From: SAR92 clade bacterium
GTDB taxonomy: Bacteria; Pseudomonadota; Gammaproteobacteria; Pseudomonadales; Porticoccaceae
Length of the DNA: 9,018 bases
Reading direction: 5' to 3'
NCBI GenBank assembly: GCA_018607545.1
Contig: JABBBF010000220.1
Location: forward strand, 1-9,018
Shown: positions 1 through 7,300 of the stretch, piece by piece
Layout: every line of letters starts with the position of its first letter
Position numbering within the stretch: the first letter of the stretch is position 1
Translations under genes and position numbers: made by a program
The notes under the pieces: generated by a model
What the model saw: only the letters and a program-made list of their open reading frames with translations
Told to the model about the DNA's origin: nothing
Database searches by the model: none

Positions 1-16
1 AGTTGCAACCCAGAGC

Positions 17-59
17 AAAAAAACCCGCAGGCTGCTCTTTAAGTCGGCGGGGTTTTTTT
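17..59 (-). terminator. Probable rho-independent terminator of gap (potentially bidirectional)
   Basis: An A7 run followed by CCCGC at 17-28 faces GCGGGG plus a T7 run at 47-59, giving a GC-rich stem flanked by A and T tracts with one G bulge and a loop of about 18 bases. Read on the minus strand it lies just after the gap stop codon (71-73) and ends in a U run, the classical intrinsic terminator layout. The symmetric A/T tracts mean it could also stop transcription arriving on the plus strand from outside the window. The long loop and the bulge make it less than ideal. Confidence 0.75.
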
Positions 60-70
60 CAGCTTAAAAG

Positions 71-1606
71 CTAGGCCTGATTTAACAGCGCCTCCTGCTT
101 TGCGCCTTGCTCTGGCAAATCTTCATCTAACAAGCTCTCCTCTAGCAAGTTCTGCTTAGGATAGCTCGGCCAGATAACCCCGGAAAACTTCTCCAGACAG
201 CGCACCACCTGGCAACTATAACCAAACTCATTGTCATACCAGCAGTAGAGCACACAGCTTTTACCATCGACAATCGTCGCCTGGGAATCCAGCACACAGG
301 CCTGACGGGAGCCGACAAAGTCCGTGGAGACCGCCTCGGTGGAGATGGTGTAGCCAATCTGCTGTTGCAACTCTGAATGCAGCGCCTTCTGGCGCATAAA
401 CTCATTGAGCTCATCGACACTGGTCTCGCGACCCAGCTGCAAGTTGAGAATCGCCATGGAGACATTGGGGGTCGGCACCCGAATCGCATTACCGGTCAGC
501 TTGCCCTTTAACTCGGGGATCGCCTTGGAGACCGCCTTGGCGGCACCGGTCGAGGTCAGCACCATATTTAAGGCCGCACTGCGACCGCGGCGATCACCGC
601 TGTGATAGTTATCGATCAGGTTCTGGTCATTGGTGTAGGCGTGAACAGTTTCAACGTGGCCGCTGGTCACACCGTATTCATCCAGCAGGCATTTTAAGAC
701 CGGCACAATGGCATTGGTGGTACAGGAGGCTGCAGAGATAATTTTGCGCTCTGGGGTAATTTCAGCGTGATTGATGCCGTAGACAATATTTGGAATATCA
801 TCCCCGGCCGGTGCTGTTAGCAGTACCTTTGCCGCACCCGGACGCAGATGGCCACCGAGGCCGGCGTTATCTTTCCAGACGCCGGTGTTATCGACAATCA
901 GCGCATTGTTAATGCCATACTCGGTGTAATCGATCTCTTGCGGCGAGTTGGCGTAGATCACCTTGACCGGATTACCGTTGATTACCAGTGTATTTTCACT
1001 GTCGAGAACGCGGATAGTGCCTTTAAAGGAACCGTGCACTGAGTCGCGCCGCAACAGAGCTGCGCGCTTTTCCAGATCGTGGTCATTTTTGCTCTTGCGA
1101 ATAACAATGGCGCGCAGGCGCAACACATCACCACCCCCGGCTTTGTCCACCAGAATACGCGCGACCAGACGGCCTATACGTCCAAAGCCATAGAGCACCA
1201 CATCCTGGGGCTGAGGCAGCGGTTTGATATCCGAGCCAATAATATCTTTCAACTCGTCCCTAACAAATTCGTCGATACTGCGACCGTTGCCAACACTCTG
1301 GTGCTTGACCACCATTTTACCCAGGTCCAGATGGGCGGGGCCCAGCTGCAGTTTGGCGATAGCTTCGATCATTGGCGACGAGTCAAACTCGGACAGTTCG
1401 TTTTGCTCGACCTGACGCACTCTGCGGTGCGCTTTCATCAAGTCGATCACCGACTTGTTGACCATACTGCTGCCATACATATAAGTTGAGACATTGCGCT
1501 CGCGGTAGAGCTTACCAACAATCGGGATCATGCCTTCAGCAAGCGCTTCACGCTGCTTCCAGTCTTTGAAAAAATCTTTGGGTGTGGGGCGGTTTTCTTC
1601 TGTCAC
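71..1606 (-). CDS. gap: Glyceraldehyde-3-phosphate dehydrogenase, long form with N-terminal extension
   Basis: This cytoplasmic enzyme oxidises and phosphorylates glyceraldehyde 3-phosphate to 1,3-bisphosphoglycerate, or runs in reverse in gluconeogenesis. Numbering here is from the upstream ATG at 1624; subtract 6 for the GTG start. Residues 1 to about 138 form an extension absent from ordinary GAPDH. The Rossmann domain starts at YGFGRIGR (145-152). The catalytic cysteine is C301 in SAASCTTNA, with H328 in ETVHAYTNDQ. RRGRSAALN (345-353) and WYDNEFGYS (462-470) are standard family motifs. A GTG start at 1606 is preferred because AAAAGGA lies 8 bases upstream of it, while the ATG at 1624 has no visible ribosome binding site. 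That gives 511 residues against about 330 for the short form. After the second beta strand, where NAD enzymes carry an Asp, the sequence reads IVIRKSK; the basic residues suggest NADP may be accepted (inference). It is divergent from mfd, and a terminator follows it. Confidence 0.93.
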   Translation of the reverse strand: MTEENRPTPKDFFKDWKQREALAEGMIPIVGKLYRERNVSTYMYGSSMVNKSVIDLMKAHRRVRQVEQNELSEFDSSPMIEAIAKLQLGPAHLDLGKMVVKHQSVGNGRSIDEFVRDELKDIIGSDIKPLPQPQDVVLYGFGRIGRLVARILVDKAGGGDVLRLRAIVIRKSKNDHDLEKRAALLRRDSVHGSFKGTIRVLDSENTLVINGNPVKVIYANSPQEIDYTEYGINNALIVDNTGVWKDNAGLGGHLRPGAAKVLLTAPAGDDIPNIVYGINHAEITPERKIISAASCTTNAIVPVLKCLLDEYGVTSGHVETVHAYTNDQNLIDNYHSGDRRGRSAALNMVLTSTGAAKAVSKAIPELKGKLTGNAIRVPTPNVSMAILNLQLGRETSVDELNEFMRQKALHSELQQQIGYTISTEAVSTDFVGSRQACVLDSQATIVDGKSCVLYCWYDNEFGYSCQVVRCLEKFSGVIWPSYPKQNLLEESLLDEDLPEQGAKQEALLNQA

Positions 1607-1614
1607 TATGAGGG

Positions 1615-1621
1615 TCCTTTT
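1615..1621 (-). promoter_or_regulatory. Ribosome binding site that decides the gap start
   Basis: AAAAGGA on the minus strand lies 8 bases before a GTG at 1606-1604. The competing upstream ATG (1624-1622) partly overlaps this site and is preceded only by an A/T-rich stretch without a Shine-Dalgarno match. This favours GTG initiation and a protein six residues shorter than the ATG-started reading. Confidence 0.6.
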
Positions 1622-1639
1622 CATCGGTTTTAAAAAATT

Positions 1640-1671
1640 ACATGAATCCTAAGTCATGTCTCGTAAGTATA
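1640..1671 (-). promoter_or_regulatory. Candidate gap promoter with inverted-repeat operator
   Basis: A TATACT (1671-1666, minus strand) matches the -10 consensus at five of six bases and would start transcription near 1659, leaving about 50 bases of leader before the GTG start. No good -35 hexamer lies at the usual distance. Directly downstream is an inverted repeat, ACATGA (1640-1645) and TCATGT (1654-1659), with an 8-base spacer. It would overlap the predicted transcription start, a typical place for a repressor site. The regulator is not identifiable from the sequence. Confidence 0.35.
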
Positions 1672-1827
1672 GTCACTCAAAGCAGGCTTTCAGATTAACT
1701 TCAGCTCATAGAGAATATTCCTATTATCAATAGTCCCAGCCGAGTAAAATGCCCTCGATTTAAATAAAGGGTTAAATATCCGCCGCTCGACCGCAGGTGC
1801 AAGGCAACCATTAAACATGCAGGTTTT
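1672..1827 (+). promoter_or_regulatory. mfd upstream region, promoter not resolved
   Basis: This A/T-rich stretch between the candidate gap promoter and the mfd start must hold the mfd promoter, since mfd has no co-directional neighbour upstream. TAAAAT at 1745-1750 is a possible -10. The best -35-like hexamer, TTATCA at 1724-1729, sits only 15 bases before it, so the assignment is weak. No riboswitch, RNA gene or small ORF with a ribosome binding site was seen. Confidence 0.3.
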
Positions 1828-4800
1828 ATGACAGTTCTCAATCTCAATACAGCCGCTCAACCAGGCGATAAGAATCACTGGGGCGAGCTTCAGGCCGCCG
1901 GTCGCGCACTGGCTATTGCAGAGGCTGCCCTTCAACACGACGGCCTCAGCGTTCTGATTACCGAAACTGCCCGTGAGGCAGCAGCCCAGAGCAGAACCCT
2001 GAAGTTTTTTACCGCCGAGCAGAATCTAGAAATTTTGAGCTTCCCTGACTGGGAGACCCTGCCCTACGACATCTTCTCTCCCCACCAGGATATTATCTCG
2101 GCGCGGGTGCAAACCTTGGCCAATCTGCCCGATGTAAAACAGGCACTATTAATAGTACCGCTGCCAACCCTGCTGCACCGGCTGGCACCTACTGATTTTA
2201 TCGCGTCACGAACCTTCGCTTACCGAGTCGGTGAAGAGCTGGATCGCGACAAGCTTAAAGACCAGCTGTCGAAAGCCGGTTATAAGCGCGTTGATACAGT
2301 TTATGAGCACGGTGAATACGCCTTTCGCGGCTCACTGATCGACATCTTTCCAATGGGTCAAAAACAGCCCTTGCGGATTGATCTGCTCGACGATGAAATT
2401 GAAACACTACGGCTGTTTGATGCCGAGTCCCAGCGCACCTCGGAAAATGTTTCCCAGATCCAGCTGCTGCCGGCAAGGGAATTTCCCCTCGACAAACAGG
2501 CGACCAATCTTTTCCTCAATAACTGGCATGACAATTTTGATACCGACGCACCGAAATGCCCGATCTATCGGGATATCAAAGATGGCATTGCTCCCCAGGG
2601 TATCGAGTACTATCTAAGCCTGTTCTTTGAGCATACCGCCAGCCTCTTTGACTACCTGCCTGAGAATACCCAGCTGTTCAGTCATGTGGGTATAGAGCAG
2701 GCCGCGGAAACTTTCTGGCAGGATGCAAAGGCCCGTTACACCGAATATGGCGTCGATCCGACCCGCCCTATTCTGCCGCCAAAACAGCTATTTCTGGCGG
2801 TCGATGAAGTTTTTCAGCAGATCAAGAAATTGCCGCGCACTGAGATTGATCGACAGGTAGTTGCCGACAAAGCTGGCAGCCAAAATATCAATCTGCGCGC
2901 CGTTCCCGATATCGCCGTCAATGCCAAACTGAGCAACCCAATGTCGAAGTTGGAAGAGTTTCTGCAGGGCTTTAATGGCCGGGTTCTATTCTGCGCAGAG
3001 TCTGCGGGACGCCGTGAAGTACTGGCGGGAATGCTGAAAAAGGTTGATCTGGTAACCAGTGAAGTACAGCACTGGCAGGAATTCCTCGACAGCGACGACC
3101 AATACGCTGTCACCACCTACCCGATCGACCAGGGCGTCTACTGCCCAGAGCAGGGAATCTGTCTGATCACCGAGGGCGAACTGTTTGGCCAGCAGGTTAT
3201 GCAGCGCCGCCGTCGCTCCAAGGCCTCGGAATCGCCCGATTATATATTTAAAAGTCTCGCCGAACTGGAGTACGGTGCACCGGTGGTGCATATGGATCAC
3301 GGGGTTGGGCGCTATCAGGGTCTGGTGACTCTGGATGTGGACAAATCCCCCCAGGAATTTTTGATGCTGGTCTACGCCAACGAAGCAAAACTCTATGTGC
3401 CGGTCTCTTCACTGCATCTAATCAGCCGCTTTGGCGGCGGTGATCAATCCATGGCACCACTGCATAAACTCGGCAGTGATAAATGGGTTAAGGCAAAAGA
3501 GAAAGCGGTTAAACAGGTGCGTGATACAGCTGCCGAACTGCTCGATATCTATGCCCGGCGAGCGGCTAAAACCGGCTTTGCCTGTGCTGATAACGAAGAG
3601 GACTACAGAAAGTTCAGTAGCGATTTCCCGTTTGAGGAAACCGGCGATCAGTACGAGGCTATCGAAGCGGTGCGCCGCGATCTGCTCAGCCCGCAGCCAA
3701 TGGATCGACTGGTCTGTGGTGATGTTGGCTTTGGTAAAACCGAAGTGGCGATGCGCGCTGCATTTACCGCAGTCGCCAGCGGCAAACAGGTGGTGGTGCT
3801 GGTGCCAACAACCCTGCTGGCTCACCAGCACCTGCAAAACTTCCGCGACCGCTTTGCCAACTGGCCGGTAGTCGTTGAAGAGCTGTCGCGCTTCCGCACG
3901 GCCCAGGAGCAGAACCAGGTGATTGCCGATGCCGAGAGCGGCAAGGTGGATATCCTGATCAGCACCCACAAATTACTCCATGCCAAAATTGACTTTAGAC
4001 GTCTCGGCCTGCTGATTATTGATGAAGAGCATCGCTTTGGTGTGCGCCAGAAGGACAAGATTAAATCCCTGCGTACATCGGTGGATATTCTCACCATGAC
4101 CGCTACACCTATTCCGCGCACCCTGAATATGTCGATGCATGCGGTTCGCGATCTGTCGATCATCGCCACACCCCCAGCCCGCCGCCTGTCGGTAAAAACC
4201 TTTATTCGCCAGCAGGAAGACCGGGTTACCCGCGAGGCCATACTGCGTGAAATTTTGCGTGGCGGCCAGGTCTACTTCCTGCACAATGATGTGAAAAGTA
4301 TTCAGCGTATCGTCGATGACCTGCAACAGCTTGTGCCAGAGGCACGGATTAATTTTGCCCACGGGCAGATGCGCGAACGGCAACTGGAACAGGTAATGTC
4401 GGACTTCTATCACCAGCGCTTCAATGTGTTGGTGTGCACAACCATTATTGAAACCGGTATCGATATTCCCAGCGCCAATACTATTCTGATTGAGCGCGCC
4501 GATAAATTTGGCCTGGCGCAACTGCATCAGCTGCGTGGCCGGGTCGGTCGTTCTCATCATCAGGCCTACGCCTATCTGTTGACACCGCACCCCAAGGCGA
4601 TGACTGAGGATGCCAAAAAACGCCTCGACGCCATCTCTGCGGCAGACCATTTGGGTTCCGGCTTTACCCTGGCGACCAATGACCTGGAAATTCGCGGCGC
4701 CGGTGAACTGCTCGGCGAGGAACAGAGCGGCCATATCCAAGCAATCGGTTTCACCCTGTATATGGAAATGCTTGAGCGTGCGGTTAAGTCCATCAAAGAA

Positions 4801-5283
4801 GGCAAGCAGCCAGAACTGGGGGCCGGATTGGATCAGGGCATAGAAGTTAACCTGCATCTACCGGCCCTGATACCGGATGACTACCTGCCAGATGTCAATA
4901 TGCGCCTGACGCTCTACAAGCGCCTGGCCAACTGTGAGACCGATAGCCAGCTCCATGAATTACAGGTTGAAATGATCGACCGCTTCGGCCTTTTACCAGA
5001 CCCAGTCAAAACCCTGTTTGAACTGGCCAAGCTGCGCCAGACTGGCGAGCAGCTCGGGCTGTTAAAAATTGAGGCCGGCCCCAATGGCGGTAGATTAAAA
5101 TTCAGTTCCGGCACCAGCGTTGAGCCGATAACCATTATCCAAATGGTGCAGGCACATCCGGGTATATTCCGCTTGCAAAACAATGATCAACTGAGTTTCA
5201 CTATGCCTATGGAAAGCGCTGCAGAGCGGGTTGAAGGAGTAACTGAGATTCTCAACCAACTGCTGCCGCAATCAGATGAATAA
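1828..5283 (+). CDS. mfd: Transcription-repair coupling factor Mfd
   Basis: Mfd is an ATP-driven DNA translocase that recognises RNA polymerase stalled at a lesion, pushes it off the template and recruits UvrA for nucleotide excision repair. The N-terminal UvrB-like module includes FPDWETLPYD at 72-81. The RNA polymerase-interacting domain begins near 475, with YGAPVVHMDHGVGRYQG at 482-498. The superfamily 2 helicase core has Walker A GDVGFGKT (631-638), the DEEH box (732-735), TATPIPRT (758-765) and LRGRVGRS (902-909). The RecG-like TRG region includes NDLEIRGAGE (951-960), and the C-terminal domain fills about 1000-1151. All catalytic motifs are intact and 1151 residues is the normal family length. 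The ATG has a weak AGG four bases upstream, so translation may be modest, as suits a low-abundance repair factor. It is divergent from gap and 50 bases ahead of csiV. Confidence 0.98.
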   Translation: MTVLNLNTAAQPGDKNHWGELQAAGRALAIAEAALQHDGLSVLITETAREAAAQSRTLKFFTAEQNLEILSFPDWETLPYDIFSPHQDIISARVQTLANLPDVKQALLIVPLPTLLHRLAPTDFIASRTFAYRVGEELDRDKLKDQLSKAGYKRVDTVYEHGEYAFRGSLIDIFPMGQKQPLRIDLLDDEIETLRLFDAESQRTSENVSQIQLLPAREFPLDKQATNLFLNNWHDNFDTDAPKCPIYRDIKDGIAPQGIEYYLSLFFEHTASLFDYLPENTQLFSHVGIEQAAETFWQDAKARYTEYGVDPTRPILPPKQLFLAVDEVFQQIKKLPRTEIDRQVVADKAGSQNINLRAVPDIAVNAKLSNPMSKLEEFLQGFNGRVLFCAESAGRREVLAGMLKKVDLVTSEVQHWQEFLDSDDQYAVTTYPIDQGVYCPEQGICLITEGELFGQQVMQRRRRSKASESPDYIFKSLAELEYGAPVVHMDHGVGRYQGLVTLDVDKSPQEFLMLVYANEAKLYVPVSSLHLISRFGGGDQSMAPLHKLGSDKWVKAKEKAVKQVRDTAAELLDIYARRAAKTGFACADNEEDYRKFSSDFPFEETGDQYEAIEAVRRDLLSPQPMDRLVCGDVGFGKTEVAMRAAFTAVASGKQVVVLVPTTLLAHQHLQNFRDRFANWPVVVEELSRFRTAQEQNQVIADAESGKVDILISTHKLLHAKIDFRRLGLLIIDEEHRFGVRQKDKIKSLRTSVDILTMTATPIPRTLNMSMHAVRDLSIIATPPARRLSVKTFIRQQEDRVTREAILREILRGGQVYFLHNDVKSIQRIVDDLQQLVPEARINFAHGQMRERQLEQVMSDFYHQRFNVLVCTTIIETGIDIPSANTILIERADKFGLAQLHQLRGRVGRSHHQAYAYLLTPHPKAMTEDAKKRLDAISAADHLGSGFTLATNDLEIRGAGELLGEEQSGHIQAIGFTLYMEMLERAVKSIKEGKQPELGAGLDQGIEVNLHLPALIPDDYLPDVNMRLTLYKRLANCETDSQLHELQVEMIDRFGLLPDPVKTLFELAKLRQTGEQLGLLKIEAGPNGGRLKFSSGTSVEPITIIQMVQAHPGIFRLQNNDQLSFTMPMESAAERVEGVTEILNQLLPQSDE

Positions 5284-5333
5284 ATAGCATTCAAAAGTAT
5301 TAAAAGCATGGCTGTAAAGGAATAAGCTCAAGC

Positions 5334-6569
5334 ATGAACAAGCTCGGCATAAACAGAGATTACCAGCAAAATTCTCCGTGGCTCGCAAAGAGCCTGTGGA
5401 CTCTTGCCTGCGGCATGCTTGCACCAACACTTGCTATCAACTCAAGTATTGCCCAAGAGACCGATGGTCCCCAGCAACGCTCCTGGTATCAGGTGGAAGT
5501 GGTTATCTTTACCCAACAGGGATATGCCGGCAGTGAACAGCCGCCGCGAAAATACAGTCTCGTTTTTCCAGACAATATTCTGCAATTGCTCGATACGGAC
5601 TATATTGGCAATAACTACCCGGTTATTGATAGCAATGTCTCGGAGCCTGAGCGCGCTATACCGGTGGTTGAGGTCGAAGACCCCGCCCTGGCTTTTGCCA
5701 CCCCCGCTTTTGGCACCGAAGTAATGGAGCCGGTGGATTCTGAGCCCCTGCTAACACCTCTTCTTGTCCCTGGGATTACCAATAACAATGGCAGCGAAAT
5801 TTCCGCCATTCAAGATGCAGAGCCAGAACCTGAAGAAGAGAAAATCTATATTCCGGAATATGAAAAACCTTTTATCAAATTGGACAGGGAATTGCGCGAT
5901 CTCAATGACAGTGTCAGGGCCCTGGATCGGCGCGCAAAATACAATGTGGTTTTTCACGAAGCCTGGCGTTTTGGCGCCGATAAAAATGCCGCTGACCCCT
6001 GGGTGCTTATCAAGGCCGGCAAGCAGTTTCAGAATCGCTTCGAAATCGAAGGCAGCCTGCGCTTTTACAAATCGCGATTTCTGCATTTCCAATCTGATCT
6101 GTGGTTGGCAAGCTTTGCCGATGACTCTCTAGACAACTCTCTAGACAACTCTCTAATCAACAGAGAACCAGCACAGTGGATTGAGCTGCCAGCCTTTCCC
6201 GCCATACCGGAACCCAGTTTAAGCGATGATCAGGAGAACCTGGAAAGTCTGGAAGTTTCGATAGATGAGGCGGATCTGGAGAATTTCTTTCTTGGCAGCC
6301 CGGCAACCAAAATCTCAGAGAGCGAACAGAGAGAAGAGCAGGAAGAAGAGCCAGAGTTAGAGACAGCTACAATACAACCAACCCGCTATCCGCTTTCAAG
6401 CCTATGGGTCTTTGACCAGTCAAAGCGTCTTGAAGAACAGCAGAACTATTACCTGGACCACCCCAAAATGGGCATATTGGTCAGGATCAAGCCCCATAAG
6501 GTCGAGATAACCAATCCTCTTGAAGAAGAGCTCAAGCCCGAAAGCGACACCCAAACTGCAAGCAATTAA
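5334..6569 (+). CDS. csiV: CsiV-family periplasmic peptidoglycan-binding protein
   Basis: In Vibrio cholerae, CsiV is a periplasmic protein needed for cell-wall synthesis by PBP1a, acting with the lipoprotein LpoA. Assignment here rests on family signatures: the mature start WYQVEVVIF (51-59), the central YNVVFHEAWRF (203-213) followed by a region matching the family's LH..DLWL pattern, and the C-terminal YLDHP (373-377) followed by MGILVRIKPH. A signal peptide is likely: a basic N-terminus, a hydrophobic stretch at about 21-40, and possible cleavage after SIA (38-40). Two Glu-rich low-complexity inserts (about 163-175 and 326-342) make this 411-residue copy rather long. AAGGA sits 12 bases before the ATG, farther than ideal, but no better start is available. 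It lies 50 bases after mfd with no terminator between, so the two are probably one operon. The function is transferred from the family. Confidence 0.88.
   Translation: MNKLGINRDYQQNSPWLAKSLWTLACGMLAPTLAINSSIAQETDGPQQRSWYQVEVVIFTQQGYAGSEQPPRKYSLVFPDNILQLLDTDYIGNNYPVIDSNVSEPERAIPVVEVEDPALAFATPAFGTEVMEPVDSEPLLTPLLVPGITNNNGSEISAIQDAEPEPEEEKIYIPEYEKPFIKLDRELRDLNDSVRALDRRAKYNVVFHEAWRFGADKNAADPWVLIKAGKQFQNRFEIEGSLRFYKSRFLHFQSDLWLASFADDSLDNSLDNSLINREPAQWIELPAFPAIPEPSLSDDQENLESLEVSIDEADLENFFLGSPATKISESEQREEQEEEPELETATIQPTRYPLSSLWVFDQSKRLEEQQNYYLDHPKMGILVRIKPHKVEITNPLEEELKPESDTQTASN
6124..6159 (+). repeat. Three 12-bp tandem repeats inside csiV
   Basis: The unit ACTCTCTAGACA occurs perfectly at 6124-6135 and 6136-6147 and with two changes at 6148-6159. 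It is in frame and encodes Asp-Asn-Ser-Leu-type repeats in a variable stretch between the conserved blocks. Being a multiple of three, changes in copy number alter protein length without shifting the frame. Confidence 0.85.
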
Positions 6570-6572
6570 AGC

Positions 6573-7205
6573 TTAGTTTACCGCGGCAGCCGGTTGCGGA
6601 TTAAACCCCTGTGGCTGATTAGGCGCCTGCGGCCCATTAGGCGCCTGTGGCTCATTAAGCGCCTGCGGCCCATAAAAAGCTTGGTCAACAAAGATTAACC
6701 CCCCCGGGTTAAAACCAAGCTCACCGACCCGCTCTATAAAGTGCTCCCGCAATTCAGGCTTAATGGTTGGGGTTCTCGACAACAGCCAGAGATAGTCGGT
6801 ACTATTACCGGCAACAAAGGCGTATTGATAGTCCAGCTTGTCCATGTCAAAAATAATATACGAGCCGTAAAAGGGACCGAAGAAGGAAACCTTTAAATGC
6901 CCCCGCTGCTCATCCTCCATAAAATAAGCCCTGCCCTCTGCCTCCTGCCAGGCACTCTCTTCTGCTGAATAGCCACGATTGATCACCCTAATCCCGCCAT
7001 CTTCTCGGATTGAATAATCCGCCGTCACATTGCTAAGTCCGCGTTCAAAAGAGTGGTCGAGGCGCGCCACCTCATACCAGCGACCCAGGTAACGTTGCTT
7101 ATCAAAACCATCAATAGCTTCCACCCCTTCCGGCGAACTCAGGCAGCCAGTGAGTAGAATTATTGATAGAGCAGGAACTGATAGTGAAAGTAAGACCTTA
7201 AGCAC
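6573..7205 (-). CDS. blc: Outer-membrane lipocalin lipoprotein, Blc type, with repetitive tail
   Basis: Bacterial lipocalin Blc is an eight-stranded beta barrel anchored by lipid to the outer membrane, which binds fatty acids and lysophospholipids in the E. coli form. The start is GTG at 7205, supported by GAGG 8 bases upstream. A lipoprotein signal ends in the lipobox LLTGC, with the lipidated cysteine C21. The residue after it is Leu, not Asp, consistent with outer-membrane sorting. Lipocalin motif 1 is YLGRWYEVARLDHSFERGL (39-57). VSFFGPFYGSY (106-116) and DYLWLLSRTPTI (137-148) closely match E. coli Blc. Homology ends near residue 177; residues 178-210 are an extra tail of Pro, Gln and Asn hexapeptides, described separately. 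The gene is convergent with csiV, with 3 bases between the stop codons. A promoter-like TATAAT lies upstream. Confidence 0.95.
   Translation of the reverse strand: MLKVLLSLSVPALSIILLTGCLSSPEGVEAIDGFDKQRYLGRWYEVARLDHSFERGLSNVTADYSIREDGGIRVINRGYSAEESAWQEAEGRAYFMEDEQRGHLKVSFFGPFYGSYIIFDMDKLDYQYAFVAGNSTDYLWLLSRTPTIKPELREHFIERVGELGFNPGGLIFVDQAFYGPQALNEPQAPNGPQAPNQPQGFNPQPAAAVN
6601..6672 (-). repeat. Four 18-bp tandem repeats encoding the lipocalin tail
   Basis: Units lie at 6601-6618, 6619-6636, 6637-6654 and 6655-6672, each beginning TTA on the plus strand with a GGCGCCTG-type core. The two inner units and the last are very alike; the unit nearest the stop codon is the most diverged. Read on the coding strand they give GPQALN, EPQAPN, GPQAPN and QPQGFN. 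The repeats remain in frame, so copy number should change only the length of a flexible tail. Confidence 0.88.
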
Positions 7206-7243
7206 AACGCAAACCTCGATAAATGAAAGTACCTAAGGCCCGA

Positions 7244-7249
7244 ATTATA
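7244..7249 (-). promoter_or_regulatory. Candidate -10 element of the blc promoter
   Basis: A perfect TATAAT lies on the minus strand at 7249-7244, predicting a transcription start near 7237 and a leader of about 30 bases before the GTG. The -35 region at 17-18 bases (CTTTCC or TCTTTC) is poor, so an activator or an alternative sigma factor may be involved. It suggests that blc can be transcribed independently of the membrane-protein gene upstream. Confidence 0.5.
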
Positions 7250-7300
7250 GAGCAAAGCCCTAGCGGGGAAAGAATTAACTCAAGAAGGTTTAATAACTCG

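Noticed and set aside
1628..1642. HexR-like site upstream of gap
   Set aside because: Only one half (TGTAAT on the minus strand) resembles the HexR consensus I recall. The second half does not match, so the site is not supported.
1690..1938. Minus-strand 82-codon ORF over the mfd start
   Set aside because: It is antisense to the start of mfd, has no visible ribosome binding site or recognisable motif, and is most likely a chance reading frame.
3973..4857. Minus-strand 294-codon ORF inside mfd
   Set aside because: It lies opposite the conserved helicase motifs of mfd, and its translation has no domain character. Long antisense frames are common opposite conserved coding sequence.
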